From Lepidostoma basale (lineage: Eukaryota > Arthropoda > Insecta > Trichoptera > Lepidostomatidae), in NCBI GenBank assembly GCA_022606425.2, contig JAHDVF020001340.1, forward strand, positions 1 to 64,000: a DNA stretch of 64,000 nucleotides, given 5' to 3'. Made by a program: the position numbers and the translations under genes. Every line of letters begins with the position of its first letter. Positions within the stretch are counted from its first letter, which is position 1. The notes beneath the pieces are model-generated. The model ran no database searches, had not been told where the DNA came from, and was given only the letters and a program-made list of their open reading frames with translations. Below are positions 11,251-22,493 of this stretch, one piece after another.

Positions 11251-12270
11251 ACTATACATATTTGGTGACTTAGTTAAATGGACAAGACAATAGTTGTTTT
11301 ATGAATTGAAAATTGACTACTGTTTCATAATAAAATGAAAGGTACAAACTCTTATAAATTCTACTTGCACATATGAAATATAATAGGCTGACATTAGTGA
11401 ATTTTTTTTCTTTAAATGGTTATTTAACTTTTTAAAATGAACATACACACTGTAATACGAGTAATATGAAATATTGTCCGTGTAAACTTTTGCTGGTATA
11501 AGTCATAAGAATAGATAATATACTTATCCGTACAGAAACACTCAAAAGGAATGCGTAACAAAGGAAAACATATACGTTAATACGTAAAATGAGTTCTTTC
11601 ATAGGATTAGGAAGAATTTTTTCACAAAAGACAAAAAATATAGGCCCGCTCTATTCGGAAATAATTGTTTCTAGGCAAGTTCGAATGATTAATAGTGGCT
11701 GGTTCGTAGATCAAGCCCACAGAGAAAAGCAAACTCTCCGTGAAAAGAGTTCTGAGTGGATTATGGAACTTGGCATTTCTGATTTTTTGTTTACTTACGA
11801 GCGGGAAAAAACCTGGCAGATCATATAATGAACGAATGATCATCTTGTATATTTGTGAAGTGTAATATGGTATATTTTAAACACATCTTTGTATTGTATA
11901 ATATTATATTAAATTGTACATTTAACCATGTAGTAAAAATACACAAGTTAAACACAACTTTGACGAAGGGGATAGTTAAACTCATAGAAAATGAAGTTTT
12001 TTTACTATCAATATTGAAGATTTAATAATGATAAAAACAGAAGTTTGACAGGAGTTTTTAATTTTGTTATTGGAGTGAAGTTTGCATTAGAGATGATTAA
12101 GTGCCCATATTCTTCATTCCATAATATCTCAGCATAGTGATATGTCGCAAGCATAAAATACATTAAAACCTCTAGAAAATGCTGTATTTAACAATAATTA
12201 GAATTTTTCAATTTGAACTTTATTAAATGCTCCTTTTTTTATAAACTTTGTATGTAACACTCGCATTTAT
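11251..12270. other. No recognised gene
   Basis: AT-rich. Two overlapping opposite-strand frames at 11589-11843 (79 and 73 codons) share the only longer open stretch; neither shows a recognisable domain. Confidence 0.4.
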
Positions 12271-12720
12271 TAAAAAAAAAAAAAATCAAACATGTTTCGG
12301 ACGAACCAGCCCATCAGCAATATTTTAAAAATATTATTAAATTGTTTATAAATATGGTTACTTAAGACAGATGTTAAAATGATTTAACATCATTATAAAA
12401 TCTGTCAAAACTTAACTTAAAACTTAAAAGACCGAAGAAAACGCGTTCACGATCAAATAAATCAAATATTGAATGTCGGCCATGTGAGGAGTCAGAGAAA
12501 TCGACGCGCGTGCATGACACGATGTATGAATGTTGAGGAAGCGGGAGAAATATGTCAGGAAAAAAAAGTGTGGCAGTCCATTCTTTCTGCCTACCCCTTT
12601 GGGGAGACGGCGTGATGGTTAGTTAGCTAGTTAGTTTTTTCATTGATGAACGGCTGGTTAGTCCAAAACGTGTTGGATATTTCATTTTTTTTTTTAATAA
12701 ATGTAAGTTGTATATAAAGT
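12271..12720. repeat. Hammerhead palindrome family D, split by LINE-A
   Basis: Left core on minus (12287-12325): CTGATGG, GGCTGG-TTCG-TCC, GAA, AC-AT-GT, T. Right core on plus (12641-12677): TTGATGA, GGCTGG-TTAG-TCC, AAAAC-GT-GT, T. The outer arms also mirror each other (TTTTTTTAATAAATG on both sides). LINE-A at 12425-12635 lies between. Confidence 0.65.
12425..12635 (+). mobile_element. LINE-A 3' end
   Basis: Nucleotide match from GACCGAAGAAAACGCGTTCA to the end GGCGTGATGGTTAGTTAGCT; carries the GHVRSQRNRRACMTRCMNVE region. Close to the 1785 copy in sequence, inserted between the arms of family D. Confidence 0.8.
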
Positions 12721-13740
12721 ATATAAGTAAGAATCATTAAACACCTAAATTCAAAGCTATGGCAAACAAAGATTTTTTTTTTACTTCTTCATATGAAGCT
12801 GAACGGGATTCTAGAACATGTTTGAAAATTCAAAAATATTTATGCAAAAAAACAAATATTTCGTTTTTATAGTAATCATCAAAAGTCCGTTGCAAAAGAA
12901 ACAGTCACCTATCATGACATGTAATATTAAAAAAAAAACTAAAATAAGAATCTCCAGTGATTGAATAATTTACATAATAATGAATATTGTTAAAAATATA
13001 TGTTAATAAATGAATGTTTTGTACGTAAAATCCTATAATAATATAAACCACTTATTTTGAAATACAGCGTATCAGTAAATTTTATCAAAAACAACAAAGA
13101 GAACACATGAGATGTTGTGATAGAAGGGTTGTTAATTTCCTGAAGAAGATTGGTTATCGGGCTTGTGGCTTACAGAGAAGCAAGATTACATCTCTCTAAA
13201 ACAATGCAAATTATACGACAAGAGGGGAAAGGGTTGAAGAGCAAAAAGCTGTTGTGAACGGTTGCATACTCTTAGCATAAATTTGCATGATTGTCAACGA
13301 CCTGTGAAGTTAGATAGAAAAAATATCAAAGCTTGTTAAGTGGGAAGCTGCACTACGATGTAATGTATTACTAATTTTATTCAACGCGGAAAAGAAACGC
13401 CTTTTTTATATATTAAACAAAAGGCACAACCCGTTATTTACAGTGATGTTTTTATTTTCAATGAATGTAAGGTTTTTCATTTTCTAGGAATGCTTTAACA
13501 GTGAAACTGTGATAATCATAAATTTGTATCTATACGTTCAATGGGGCGATTATTAATACTGAAACTTAAAGTACGGAAAATTTAAAAATGCTTTTTTATT
13601 TGATAAATATCCGTTTTTTTTATTCGATATGATTTCGATATGTATCAAATGATATAATTATTCATTTTTAATGGTCTCATTCAGGCTAAGGAATTCCCAC
13701 TCGTACTTATCATCATCTTAAGCGTAACAAACCTTGGTGG
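12721..13740. other. No recognised gene
   Basis: AT-rich sequence; nothing gene-like. Confidence 0.4.
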
Positions 13741-13744
13741 GTCT

Positions 13745-13915
13745 TGGCTTATTCCAAGAAACGCCTTCATTATGTTCCGTAGCCGAAGTCCATCTCCTCT
13801 GTCTGACAATTCAAAACAACAAATGCTTCCCTCAGTGCCGATTCCGATCTTGCAATGATATCAATATTATCAAAATATGCGATTATCTCAACTGACTTGG
13901 TATATATGGTCCTAG
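13745..13915 (-). pseudogene. LINE RT fragment with degenerate YADD box
   Basis: The minus strand gives RTIYTKSVEIIAYFDNIDII then SESALREAFVVLN and EMDFGYGT. This is RT motif C with its flanks: AYADDIDII has become AYFDNIDII, so the second catalytic Asp is lost. Followed by stops. It is the only place in the window where the RT catalytic box itself is visible. Confidence 0.75.
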
Positions 13916-14029
13916 TTACTTATTAAAAAAATCATAAATATTCGATAAATTTGAAAGGGTAGGAATCCTCTACCCATTATGATATTTTCTAGCTTTTTGT
14001 TACAAAGTGCCCATATTAAGAATAACTTA

Positions 14030-14155
14030 CTTACATTGTCATACACGCACGTCTATTGCTCCGAGTACTGACATGTAATGTTTGATTGATTTTATAATGC
14101 CACGTTTTCATCGGCCTTCCTCTATTTCTAACTTTTCTTCTATTTCTAGCTCTAT
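14030..14155 (-). mobile_element. LINE-A internal fragment
   Basis: Diverged match to CATGCACGCACGTCGATT...CACGTTTTCCTCGGCCTTCC (the GRPRKTWHD region), minus orientation, without the TTAG tail. Confidence 0.6.
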
Positions 14156-15790
14156 ATTAAGAGTAATTAAGCTTGATTAATATTTAAATAAAACTAAAAA
14201 CCAAAAGCCAATACATGTAATAAACGAACCACGATAGACAACTATAGCGCTTTGAATCTAAAATCACAGTGTTAAAGTTTAACCATACAACATTACTTTA
14301 TAAAATTATCATAGTTTTTTAAAGACTTTTTATTTATTTCATCGGATATAATTGTCTGGATAATTTGAAAATTATCATATTTTTTAAGGTTGAGTACTTT
14401 TTATATTAAAAATAATTCGTTTAGATGGGAATATTTACCTAAACTCGAAAACACAAGAGAAAATTGTTAATAGAAAAATATTATGTTTTAAAAATGGTTC
14501 AAAAATAGACATTGTCGTCTCTATTACTGTAACTTTATATGATCGATGGTATAGTTTAGATTTAGGTTTATATGTCGGATTTCTAATAATAAATTGTTTT
14601 TTGAATATTGATATTTTAAACAAACTTTTAATAAAACCCATCTATTGCGTTTAGAACCAAAATGTGGAGACAGTATTTTAATTCATAAAAAAGTCGTTAA
14701 TGCTTTACGCTATCAAAAATTAATTCATTTTGTAACTTATTTAATATTAATAGAAACATTGGTTTCCGGGAATTAGACGTAATATTCATGGGAGTGACAT
14801 GTTTCACTTTACCATGTAATGAAAATACTCAATCAAAGCCAAGTAAGTTACTACAATAAAAAAAAATATGTATCACTATAAAAAATCACTTGAAAATAAA
14901 AAACTTTTGGAACATAGCATAAATTTTACAAGAATTTAATTAATTACGTTCATAAAAAGCTCATTAATAATTTTCTCAGCTTCCTTATACGTTTATAAAG
15001 TTCTTCTTAGATGTTCATTTTGATAAAACAACTACACTGCGCTTAAATGAATTGAAGTAAGCTGTAGAGAAAGCTCCAACAGAAAATAACTTAATAAGCT
15101 CCTATGTATTCCTAGCGAATCCGTCTGTAAGATAAATTGCGAACATTAATTCAGCGAATGTATTCAATGTTCGTAATGCTCCTCGCATCATCTGCTGCGG
15201 ATTATGAATTGAATGTGCCAGCGCATTCCTTATTCAATGCTTGTACCGCAATCTTACAGTTTGTACCAAATTGCTATTAAAACTTCTACCCCCGGGGGTT
15301 GTCCCTGAAATATTCACAAGGGTATCTAAACCAACAATTTCCTCAACAACTTGATGCAAATAGGGGGTCGGAGCCGCTTTTTGCCGCAGCGTGTGCCGTG
15401 TACGGTGTATGGTATGACGGTACATTTGGTGGCGTTAATTCTAGAGGCTGAGTTCAGTTGTCAACTCTAAAGCGCTGTCTCAATGCTATGTAGTGCAAGC
15501 TCATTTGAGGTTATTGTTTATAATTTAACGTTGCTTGATGCTATATAAATGCGTTAAAATATAAATTAAATGTCTTTTGTTTTTACTTGGAAATTAAGGT
15601 AAAACAAAGTTCATTTTTAAACATTATAATTCAAATGATTGCGTTGTATAAAATAATGATTAATAAATTATGTACATTCATTTATGAATTACAACACTGT
15701 TTTTATTTCTTTTCATCTTTTACTTTATTTATCTCGACGTTTTACAAAGGCTTTAACACATTTATCGTCGGAACAAAGATATAAACATAT
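14156..15790. other. No recognised gene
   Basis: 1.6 kb. 14156-15170 is very AT-rich. 15170-15480 is more balanced (possibly unique sequence) with a 63-codon minus frame of unknown meaning. Confidence 0.4.
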
Positions 15791-15799
15791 ATATTTAGA

Positions 15800-15960
15800 G
15801 TTTATGTCGTTCTCCCGATGACGAAGGTGTAAAGTCTTCGACATATGTATAGAAAAATAAACTCAAAATAAAAAATAAACACTGCTCTAATTCATAAAAA
15901 AAATCGTCATTATGGAATTCCACAGAATTAATGCCTAAAGTTTTTTCTAAAATTGATGTA
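15800..15960 (+). repeat. Hammerhead family A, right half (LINE-A empty site)
   Basis: Core remains at 15810-15854: stem-I TTCTC, CCGATGA, stem II GAAG/CTTC, then a damaged GACATATGTA. The downstream arm ends TCGTCATTATGGAATTCCAC. The same arm at 35940-36141 carries a LINE-A insertion after ATGGAATTCT, so this copy shows the empty site. Confidence 0.65.
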
Positions 15961-16209
15961 CATTAAAATGTTTAAATAAATTAAAAATAATTTATAAATA
16001 AAACTTTGTTTTTTCAAAATCAATACTATCAATACTTCTTTGACGGGGTTTCTTAATATTGCTCTGTAAAATCATGACAAGTGACTTAGAAGCTCATGTT
16101 TGTTGAGATATTTCGCATTAATAAGATAGGGATATTTTAAAAACGAAAATAATGTAGCATTGATTAATAGATTGAAATTTTAAGGAAAATATTTTGACTG
16201 TTTTTGTAT

Positions 16210-16345
16210 TTTGTCTCGGGTTCGATTCCAGGCGATGGCAGTGTGTTTGTCATACTGTCATTGGTCTGGTGCAGAATTTGCGTGTCAGTAAAATGGCGAT
16301 ATATTAGCTACCTTTTACATGTCACGAGAATCAATTATAGCTATA
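16210..16345 (+). repeat. SINE-A copy 3, 5'-truncated
   Basis: Begins just before the B box (GGTTCGATTCC) and runs through GGCGATGGCAGTGTG and GTAAAATGGCG to CACGAGAATCAATTATA. No A box. Confidence 0.8.
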
Positions 16346-16464
16346 CCCTTTACATCAATTTGGCTCGCGCTGTAATGATATAAAGGGCGATTCAAAATAA
16401 TAATAAGGAAGCAAAATATTTTTTGCTTAATTATTGTTTGTTTTAAAAAATCAATATTTATTAT

Positions 16465-16640
16465 AATCAAATGATTTTACTGAAATCTCTTGATGGAAGT
16501 TCATTTTAAATAATAATAAAATAAAACGATATTTTTTAACTACTTCCACTTTTGTCTTTTTTTTTTTTTAGACAGCGACCGGTTTCGCCAGGCTTGCTGG
16601 CATCGACAGACTGGTTTTAATTATGATTTAAAAAGACAAT
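16465..16640 (-). repeat. Hammerhead family B, half element
   Basis: One outer arm (AAATGATTTTACTGAAATCT, CTTGATGGAAGTTCATTTTA) leads into the arm ACTTCCACTTTTGTCTTT and a well-preserved minus-strand core at 16573-16613. The mirrored half is missing. Confidence 0.75.
16573..16613 (-). ncRNA. Hammerhead-like core, family B (well preserved)
   Basis: 41 nt on minus: stem I CAGT with GCTG (three Watson-Crick pairs plus a T-G wobble); core CTGTCGA; extra T; stem II GCCAG/CTGGC closing CAAGC; GAA; stem III AC/GT with loop CG; C17. Compared with the hammerhead consensus CTGANGA, A6 and N7 read TC. The same fold recurs at 46208, 53039 and 32533. Confidence 0.7.
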
Positions 16641-17500
16641 ATTTATTATGATTTAAAAAATTATCTAAAAACCTTTTCACATAGTTTCTACACAATTTTT
16701 TTATAGAATTTTTCAGTTAAATTAAAACAACAGTGGCAACTCGATACACGTAACTCATAAACAACTAAAATAAAAAAAACATTAAGAATTTAATGTAATT
16801 AGCCCTAAATGTAAATAACGATTTTTTCTTAATTTTAACGACAGAGTAAGTAAATCCAATCATTGACCAACGACAAAAAAACAATAACAATATTAAAAAA
16901 AAAACATATCAACCAGTAAAACGATTCAATAATACCCAAAAATCAATATAGTGCTAAAAAAAATATGAAGAAGTATACATGTAGAAGAGAAATATTTAGT
17001 TGAAAAAGAGTTTTTATCAATCAATGAAATTTTCTTGGACATTAAAAATCACAAAAATAGCATTATAATGCCGAAAAATGTCGGTGCATAAATATAATCG
17101 AAAAAAAAAAAACAGTTAACATACTGGTGCTACAATTAGATTAAGCAGATATACAATATTGTATGAAAGTTGAAACAAATACGCCACAAAGTTTTTCGCC
17201 TTGGTTTTTTCTAGCCAGTTTCATATAATACGAGACCGCATATAATATCTTGTATGGTCTGTTGTTTTTGTAAAAATGGAGTTTATGAGAGCAGTTTGGA
17301 GTTTTTGTATACAGGAAAGCCTGATTAAGCACATATCGTTTGTTGAAGCTTAATAACGGTTTTTGCCCTGCGCCTAACATTACCTAATTTTGCCCCCAAA
17401 ACTGGTAGGGTAATAAATTAGCGAGAGTGAAAATGTTATACATAATAAACAAAAAACACACATCAACTTATAGTCCGCACGGGCCTCCAGGAAGTCAATT
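16641..17500. other. No recognised gene
   Basis: AT-rich; the 79-codon minus frame at 17141-17380 has no recognisable domain. Confidence 0.4.
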
Positions 17501-17502
17501 CT

Positions 17503-17808
17503 ATGATATATTATAATGACAAACTGCTGTTGAGACAAATGGGTTCACATATGATGATTGACTTTTATGTAAAACTGTTATTTTTTGTATTTTGTATTAT
17601 TTTGGATGATTTCATGAATAAAACATTATATACTGTCCATAGGTGGGTATTATTTGTATTTTATTATGTGTCGCTTTATTTGATGAATACTTTATGGCTT
17701 ACTAAGTTTGAAAAAACCGTTCATGATTTTCAGAATATGCTATTATATTTTTGTGACATAAATATTGCTCTTTCAAATTCAAAGCGTGTGTATTTTTATA
17801 ACACCTAA
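17503..17808 (+). CDS. Unrecognised 101-codon hydrophobic open frame
   Basis: Opens MIYYNDKLLLRQMGSHMMID and contains two clearly hydrophobic stretches (LLFFVFCIILDDF, WVLFVFYYVSLYLMNTLWL). It is one of few longer frames here not explained by a repeat. The composition is that of AT-rich DNA, no family motif is seen, and no splice context is clear. Insect chemoreceptors have similar hydrophobicity, but nothing specific supports that. It may well be a chance frame. Confidence 0.2.
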   Translation: MIYYNDKLLLRQMGSHMMIDFYVKLLFFVFCIILDDFMNKTLYTVHRWVLFVFYYVSLYLMNTLWLTKFEKTVHDFQNMLLYFCDINIALSNSKRVYFYNT

Positions 17809-17926
17809 AAATAAATTGAGAAATTAGCTTAGTATGCAAATTCACTTTATCTTATACGCCAGTATTTGTTAAACTTTGAATTATAATATTCGGTCAATAA
17901 ACTTTGAATTATAATTATAATACACG

Positions 17927-18668
17927 GTCAGCGCTAGTTTCTTCCACCTAAGACGATTAAAATCCGTCAAAAGGAGTATTCCCCACGACACTTTCAAAAC
18001 TCTTGTAAATTCCTTCGTTGTGTCACGACTTGATTATTGTAATGGAATTTATGCAAACATTCCAAAACAACAAATAAACAAACTTCAATCTGCGTTCAAT
18101 GCAGCAGCAAGGCTCATTAAAGGCATTCCAAAAAAGTCTCATATAACACAACATCTCAAAGAACTTCACTGGCTTAAAAGTCCAGAAAGAATCCAGTATA
18201 AACTCTGCTGGACGGTCTTCAAAGCGCTACATGGAATGGCACCAAGTTATATATCTGAACTCTGTATAACGGACAGCCTAAATTCACGGAAATCCACACT
18301 TCGCTCGGCGAACTCCTCAGCAATAGGAAGATTAGTTGAGCCGAAGCGTTGCCCCAGTACAAATTTCGGGGATCGAGCGTTCGCGGTAGCCGGTCCATCA
18401 GCTTGGAACAATCTCCCTTCACACCTTAGATGCATAAATGATCCGACAGATTTCAGATCTAAATTGAAAACCCATCTTTTTCATATTTCATACCCAATTT
18501 AAACATTTATACTTTGTTCTACTATACTTTCAAACCGATCGTTTTTTAAGCGGTCACATTTAGATTTTTAAGATTTAAAACACGTCTTAATGCGCCCTTG
18601 AGGTGATTACATCACAAAAACGGCGCTTTAAAAGTTAGCATATTATTATTATTATTATTATTATTATT
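17927..18668 (+). pseudogene. CR1/L2-like LINE: RT C-terminus and 3' end
   Basis: An open frame from 17927 to the stop at 18500-18502 has no internal stop. It reads SASFFHLRRLKSVKRSIPHD, SRLDYCNGIYANIPKQQINK, KLQSAFNAAARLI, LKELHWL, FKALHGMAPSYISELC and GDRAFAVAGPSAWNNLPSHL, the canonical C-terminal block of CR1/L2-type LINE RTs. The catalytic N-terminal part is missing by 5' truncation. The 3' UTR ends GCGCCCTTGAGGTGATTACA ... CGGCGCTTTAAAAGTTAGCA and (ATT)n. A partner copy on the minus strand lies at 38345-38608. Confidence 0.9.
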
Positions 18669-18739
18669 AGAACCCAAATTTATATTACGAGTAACTTAGT
18701 CAATGAAGAAGATACATTAAATACTCCTGGTTAAAAGGG

Positions 18740-18843
18740 GCGAAAAGAGAAGGATGGAGTGCCGCATCAGTTAAAGTGTAACAGTCCATTCTTTCTGCTT
18801 ACTCTTTCGGCGAGACGGCGTGATGATTAGTTAGTTAGTTAGT
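18740..18843 (+). repeat. Element J, 3' end only
   Basis: GGGGCGAAAAGAGAAGGATG, GAGTGCCGCATCAGTTAAAG, then the LINE-A-like end GTCCATTCTTTCTGC ... GGCGTGATGATTAGTTAG. Confidence 0.8.
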
Positions 18844-20090
18844 TAAATTTATATTAGATTAAAAAAATTCTAAACCATTAGAAACCACGTTACAAAATTT
18901 TAAAATAATTTAAATGAGAAAATGTCTTTGATGTCTTTAATAATAATTGATTTCATAAGTAAAATAAATACACCCTCTGAAACTATTTAAATAATCTGAA
19001 GTGGCCATCTTAGTCGAGAGTAGGAGTTATTAAAACTTCGGTAAATTTGAATTCAAACTCATCTCCGAAGTGATTTTTGGAAGACGTTAGAGTGAATATT
19101 TAAAGATTTGCACTTTGAAATCTGTACATTTGTAAGATAATTATATTACTTCCGCCCCCAAAGATACGACTTACAGACTGGTGATTTTCATTTGCACAGA
19201 TTGGATTAAGGAAAAACTTGAACTCTTGAAACAAAATATCGAAAGCGGTTATCATAAGATTTTGTTCTGGTTAAATTTTAAAAGCTTTGGAGATGTGGTG
19301 AATTTTCCGGGATTTGGTTTTGGAAAATTTAATTCAGATCTTTAAAAAGATGAGAAAAACTTGTTTATTATACAATTGTTTTATTTTAAAATTTAAAATT
19401 ATAATATTAAACTGTTTTAAGACAACATTTATATAAGAAGTATTTGATAACATTTTATATCCCATCTTCAAGAGCTCTTTACGTCAGCATCCCAGGATCA
19501 GCTAAGTTCCAAATATAAACTCATCATTCCAATAGTTTTAATATACTAAGGAGGAAGTTTCGGTATATTAATTTTATACATTTTAAAGAATAAGTGTTCT
19601 TGAAGAGAATATTTCACGAAAATAGCGATTTCATTACCATGAATACCATCTATTCTTTTATGAGGATAGTTTTACTTATAATTAGTTTTGTGCATAGCAC
19701 ATACCATAAAATTTATAAGTCTTTAAGTATATAAAAAATAATACTCACTATTTTTTCATTGTTTTGTTTCACATAGAGGTATTCTGAAACAAATATAAAA
19801 ATAAATTAAACTTTTACATCAATATTTTAATAATTCATAAGAGATCATGAAATAAAAACATCATTAATAATTCATTTAAACAATTATTTCTGGAACTAGG
19901 TGTATGTCTACCATGAATTCAAACAAAATTAAATATGATATCAAGAGATGTAAATGCTTTAGTCAGCTAAAAAGACAAAGAAATTTAAAAATAAATTTAA
20001 CGCAGAGCTATGTCGTTTGTTAATTAACAAAATACCGTGGTTTTCATCAATATTTTAGTGACTTATTTATTTAAAAGGTTCAAAAGGGTG
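18844..20090. other. No recognised gene
   Basis: 1.2 kb, AT-rich, no long frame. Confidence 0.4.
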
Positions 20091-20468
20091 TAGGGCTACG
20101 ATGGGGTATGTTTTGCTGGAAAATATGCCTCTACAAAATGTCTTAAGGCGCCATGTTGCATTCACAACAGCAACACTACTATCAAGTCCAACTCTCTAGC
20201 GTCCACGATAGGTATTTTAAAAGACCCCGTGAACCCTGGGCAAAGTGGCACATGTTACTTAGTGCCATAGCAGATAGAGAGAGGACAAATGGCGAGCTTC
20301 CAGCGCCATAAAACTGGATACACCCAGCTAAAGGAAGGTAACCCCGACAGAAAATCTTCTAGAGAAAGCAAGGCGATACCTCTCTGGATATTTTTCCTCA
20401 GGTCATCACTATGAAGTGATAGTCAATGTTAGGGAGACCTGACAGGACACAGAAAGAAGAAGATTTAT
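20091..20468. repeat. GC-richer block, possibly a LINE 3' region
   Basis: Composition differs sharply from the flanks (for example GGCGCCATGTTGCATTCACA, GGCAAAGTGGCACATGTTAC). It ends in AGAAAGAAGAAGATT, resembling the (GAA)n tails of LINE-B-type elements. No coding block was recognised, so the call is tentative. Confidence 0.3.
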
Positions 20469-20966
20469 TTATTTAAATGTCACACTATAAATTTATGTAA
20501 TTTTTCGGTTCATTTTGCAGGTAAATACACTATCATTGAACTTATATTCGTAAAAGCGTTATTTTCAATAGTTAAACCCGATCGTTATAGAAAATTTTGT
20601 TTTCAAAGAGAGTTTGTAGTTTTTGAAAAATGATACATGTAATTATGATACAAGGAAATCGACCGTTTTTCCCTTAAATGTCCCTCATAACATGATATTA
20701 TAGTTTGATACTTATAGAAATGTGTGTATTTTGTGTATTTGATTTCGTTGCTAAGTGAAACATGGCGTGTTGGCAAAATATGGTTATGTATTCTCCACAC
20801 GAGAACAGTAAAGGTCGACCGGCGGCGGGTTGGAGATTTAAGAGAGTTTAGATTCCACTACAAGTGAGATTTATCATGTCTAAAAATGGCTTTAATAAAA
20901 AAATACTACACTGTAAGTGTATGCAATGTGAAGTGTAATTTGGGTGATTGTAATATTTACAACTAA

Positions 20967-21182
20967 AGGCAGAAACATACTATTAACACGCGACGTGGCG
21001 TGTTTACTCCCACCATCGGCAACACGTCGATCTAGCTCGTCTGGATCGGGTGGCGTGTGCGCGCATGGCGTCGCGTCGGGTGTCCGTAGTGTGATTCTGT
21101 TCATAGAAAACAATACAATTTGATTCGACTCAACACGCATCACGTGGCATCGGGTGGCGTGGCGTGTAGTATGTTTCTGCCT
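20967..21182. mobile_element. 216-bp MITE, TAA TSD (Harbinger-like)
   Basis: Terminal inverted repeats AGGCAGAAACATACTA at 20967-20982 and 21167-21182. The trinucleotide TAA flanks both sides (20964-20966, 21183-21185), the size and type used by PIF/Harbinger transposases. The inside is GC-rich with degenerate GGCGTG/CGCGTCGGGTG units, unlike the surroundings. The 83-codon minus frame across it is a by-product. Confidence 0.75.
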
Positions 21183-21264
21183 TAAATCTGGTCTTAAAGT
21201 TAAAAAAACGTAAGTATTATATTAACTACTTGTTTGTAAGTTACGACCGACTTCAAACATGTCC

Positions 21265-21302
21265 TTCCAGAAGACAGCAGCAATCTGCTGAAACCGCTAG
21301 AA
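21265..21302 (+). ncRNA. Hammerhead-like core, family H
   Basis: Stem I TTC/GAA; core CAGAAGA (U4 replaced by A); extra C; stem II AGCAG/CTGCT around CAAT; GAA; AC-CG-CT; A17. Stem III is weakened by GT to CT. No inverted partner was found. Confidence 0.5.
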
Positions 21303-21469
21303 ACTAAAAAATAAGTGAAATTAAACTAAACATATATTAAAAAGTAATTGTTATGAGTTTTTAATTTAATTTCATGACATTTTACGTAACAAATCCGATG
21401 TAAAATGTAACGTTAAGAAAAGGTTTTAAAGACTTTAATTTGCGTAATAATAGAATGCTCGAAAAAACA

Positions 21470-21640
21470 GAAAAATACTGAAAGGCGGCCATGTTCGAAG
21501 TAGAAACAATCGACGAGCGTGCATGTCACGATGTGTGAATGTAGAAGAGGCGCGAGAGTTATGTCTGGATAGAACAATGTGACGATTCATTCTCTCTGCC
21601 TACCTCTCCGGGGAAACGGCGTGATGAGTAATTAGTAAAT
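21470..21640 (+). mobile_element. LINE-A 3' end, GGHVRSRNNRR subfamily
   Basis: Reads LKGGHVRSRNNRRACMSRCV then EEARELCLDRTM, a stop, FILSAY and GETA. Ends GGCGTGATGAGTAATTAG. Confidence 0.8.
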
Positions 21641-21749
21641 CGCCGGTACACAGACAATCATTTTTATTTCTTCTATATTCGCCATCACTTTGTGTTGTGG
21701 ATTCACATATGAATTACTTTTTGGAAACATTATATTATCACAACAATTT

Positions 21750-21880
21750 TTTCCACTTTTCACAAACATGTTTCGGGACACAAACTTCCCTTCTTCAGTG
21801 TATGAATTTTAAGTTTAAATTCATGCACTGAATAATGGAAGTTTGTGTCCCGAAACATATTTGTGAAAAGTTCAAAAAAG
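21750..21880. repeat. Palindrome with two divergent hammerhead-like cores
   Basis: Arms CACAAACATGTTTCGGGACA (21761) and its near mirror at 21839-21865 (CCCGAAACATATTTGTG). A minus core at 21761-21802 and a decayed plus core at 21824-21865 are separated by 21 bp. Outer arms CCACTTTT/AAAAGT. Confidence 0.75.
21761..21802 (-). ncRNA. Hammerhead-like core with intact CTGANGA
   Basis: 42 nt on minus: stem I TACA with TGTG (three pairs plus a T-G wobble); core CTGAAGA, which fits the CUGANGA consensus; extra A; stem II GGG/CCC with a 10-nt loop; GAA; stem III AC/GT with loop AT; T17. Every invariant position of a hammerhead is present; the deviation is the one extra base between A9 and stem II. 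Confidence 0.75.
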
Positions 21881-22493
21881 TGTTAACACAATGTTTCAAA
21901 AAAGTTATTAAAAAAAATTTAAAATCCTAAAAATGCATTCCGAAGAGTAAAAAAAAAATAATTATATATTCAGACTTAGAAATTTCATTTCAAAATATTT
22001 GTAGTATCCCATCTGCTTTGTTCTAACGTATTTCGGCTGGGGTGAGACCCAACGGGTCACCAATGGGAAATTGGACAAAACGGAGTTTAAAACTTTTATC
22101 TCGCTGTTTTGATTCGTTTTGTTTTTTGGCATTTGCCCCTGTATTTTTACCCCGCGAATAGAGGGAGTAATCTCTTGGTTTCAAAGTGTTGTTTATTTTA
22201 TTGGCTCGCCGCGAACACGTGAATATCGTTCCAGCAAAAAACAACATGTAAAGGTTGGGCTGAGGAAACGAAAGAGGGGAGGGATGGTTTAACAACTTTT
22301 TTAGTTCCAGATGAATTTCCGCTGAGAAATACGTTAGAATGTTACCTGACGTCAGTAGAGTAAAAACCCCAACAGCGCAACAATGTAAAGTATACTAAGA
22401 CAAGAAACACATTCAATAAAGAAATAATATTAAAAAAGTAATATTCCCTAATGAGGATTTTAAATGAAATAATAAATTACTTTCCATCTCACT
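21881..22493. other. No recognised gene
   Basis: The 90-codon minus frame at 22023-22295 lies in a more balanced stretch (22020-22380) that may be single-copy DNA. No domain recognised. Confidence 0.4.

Noticed and set aside
11589..11843. Two overlapping 70-80 codon frames as a gene
   Set aside because: Opposite-strand overlap in AT-rich DNA, no domain, no splice or homology signal.
13138..13170. Hammerhead-like CTGAAGAAG motif
   Set aside because: No GAAAC after a hairpin and no stem III.
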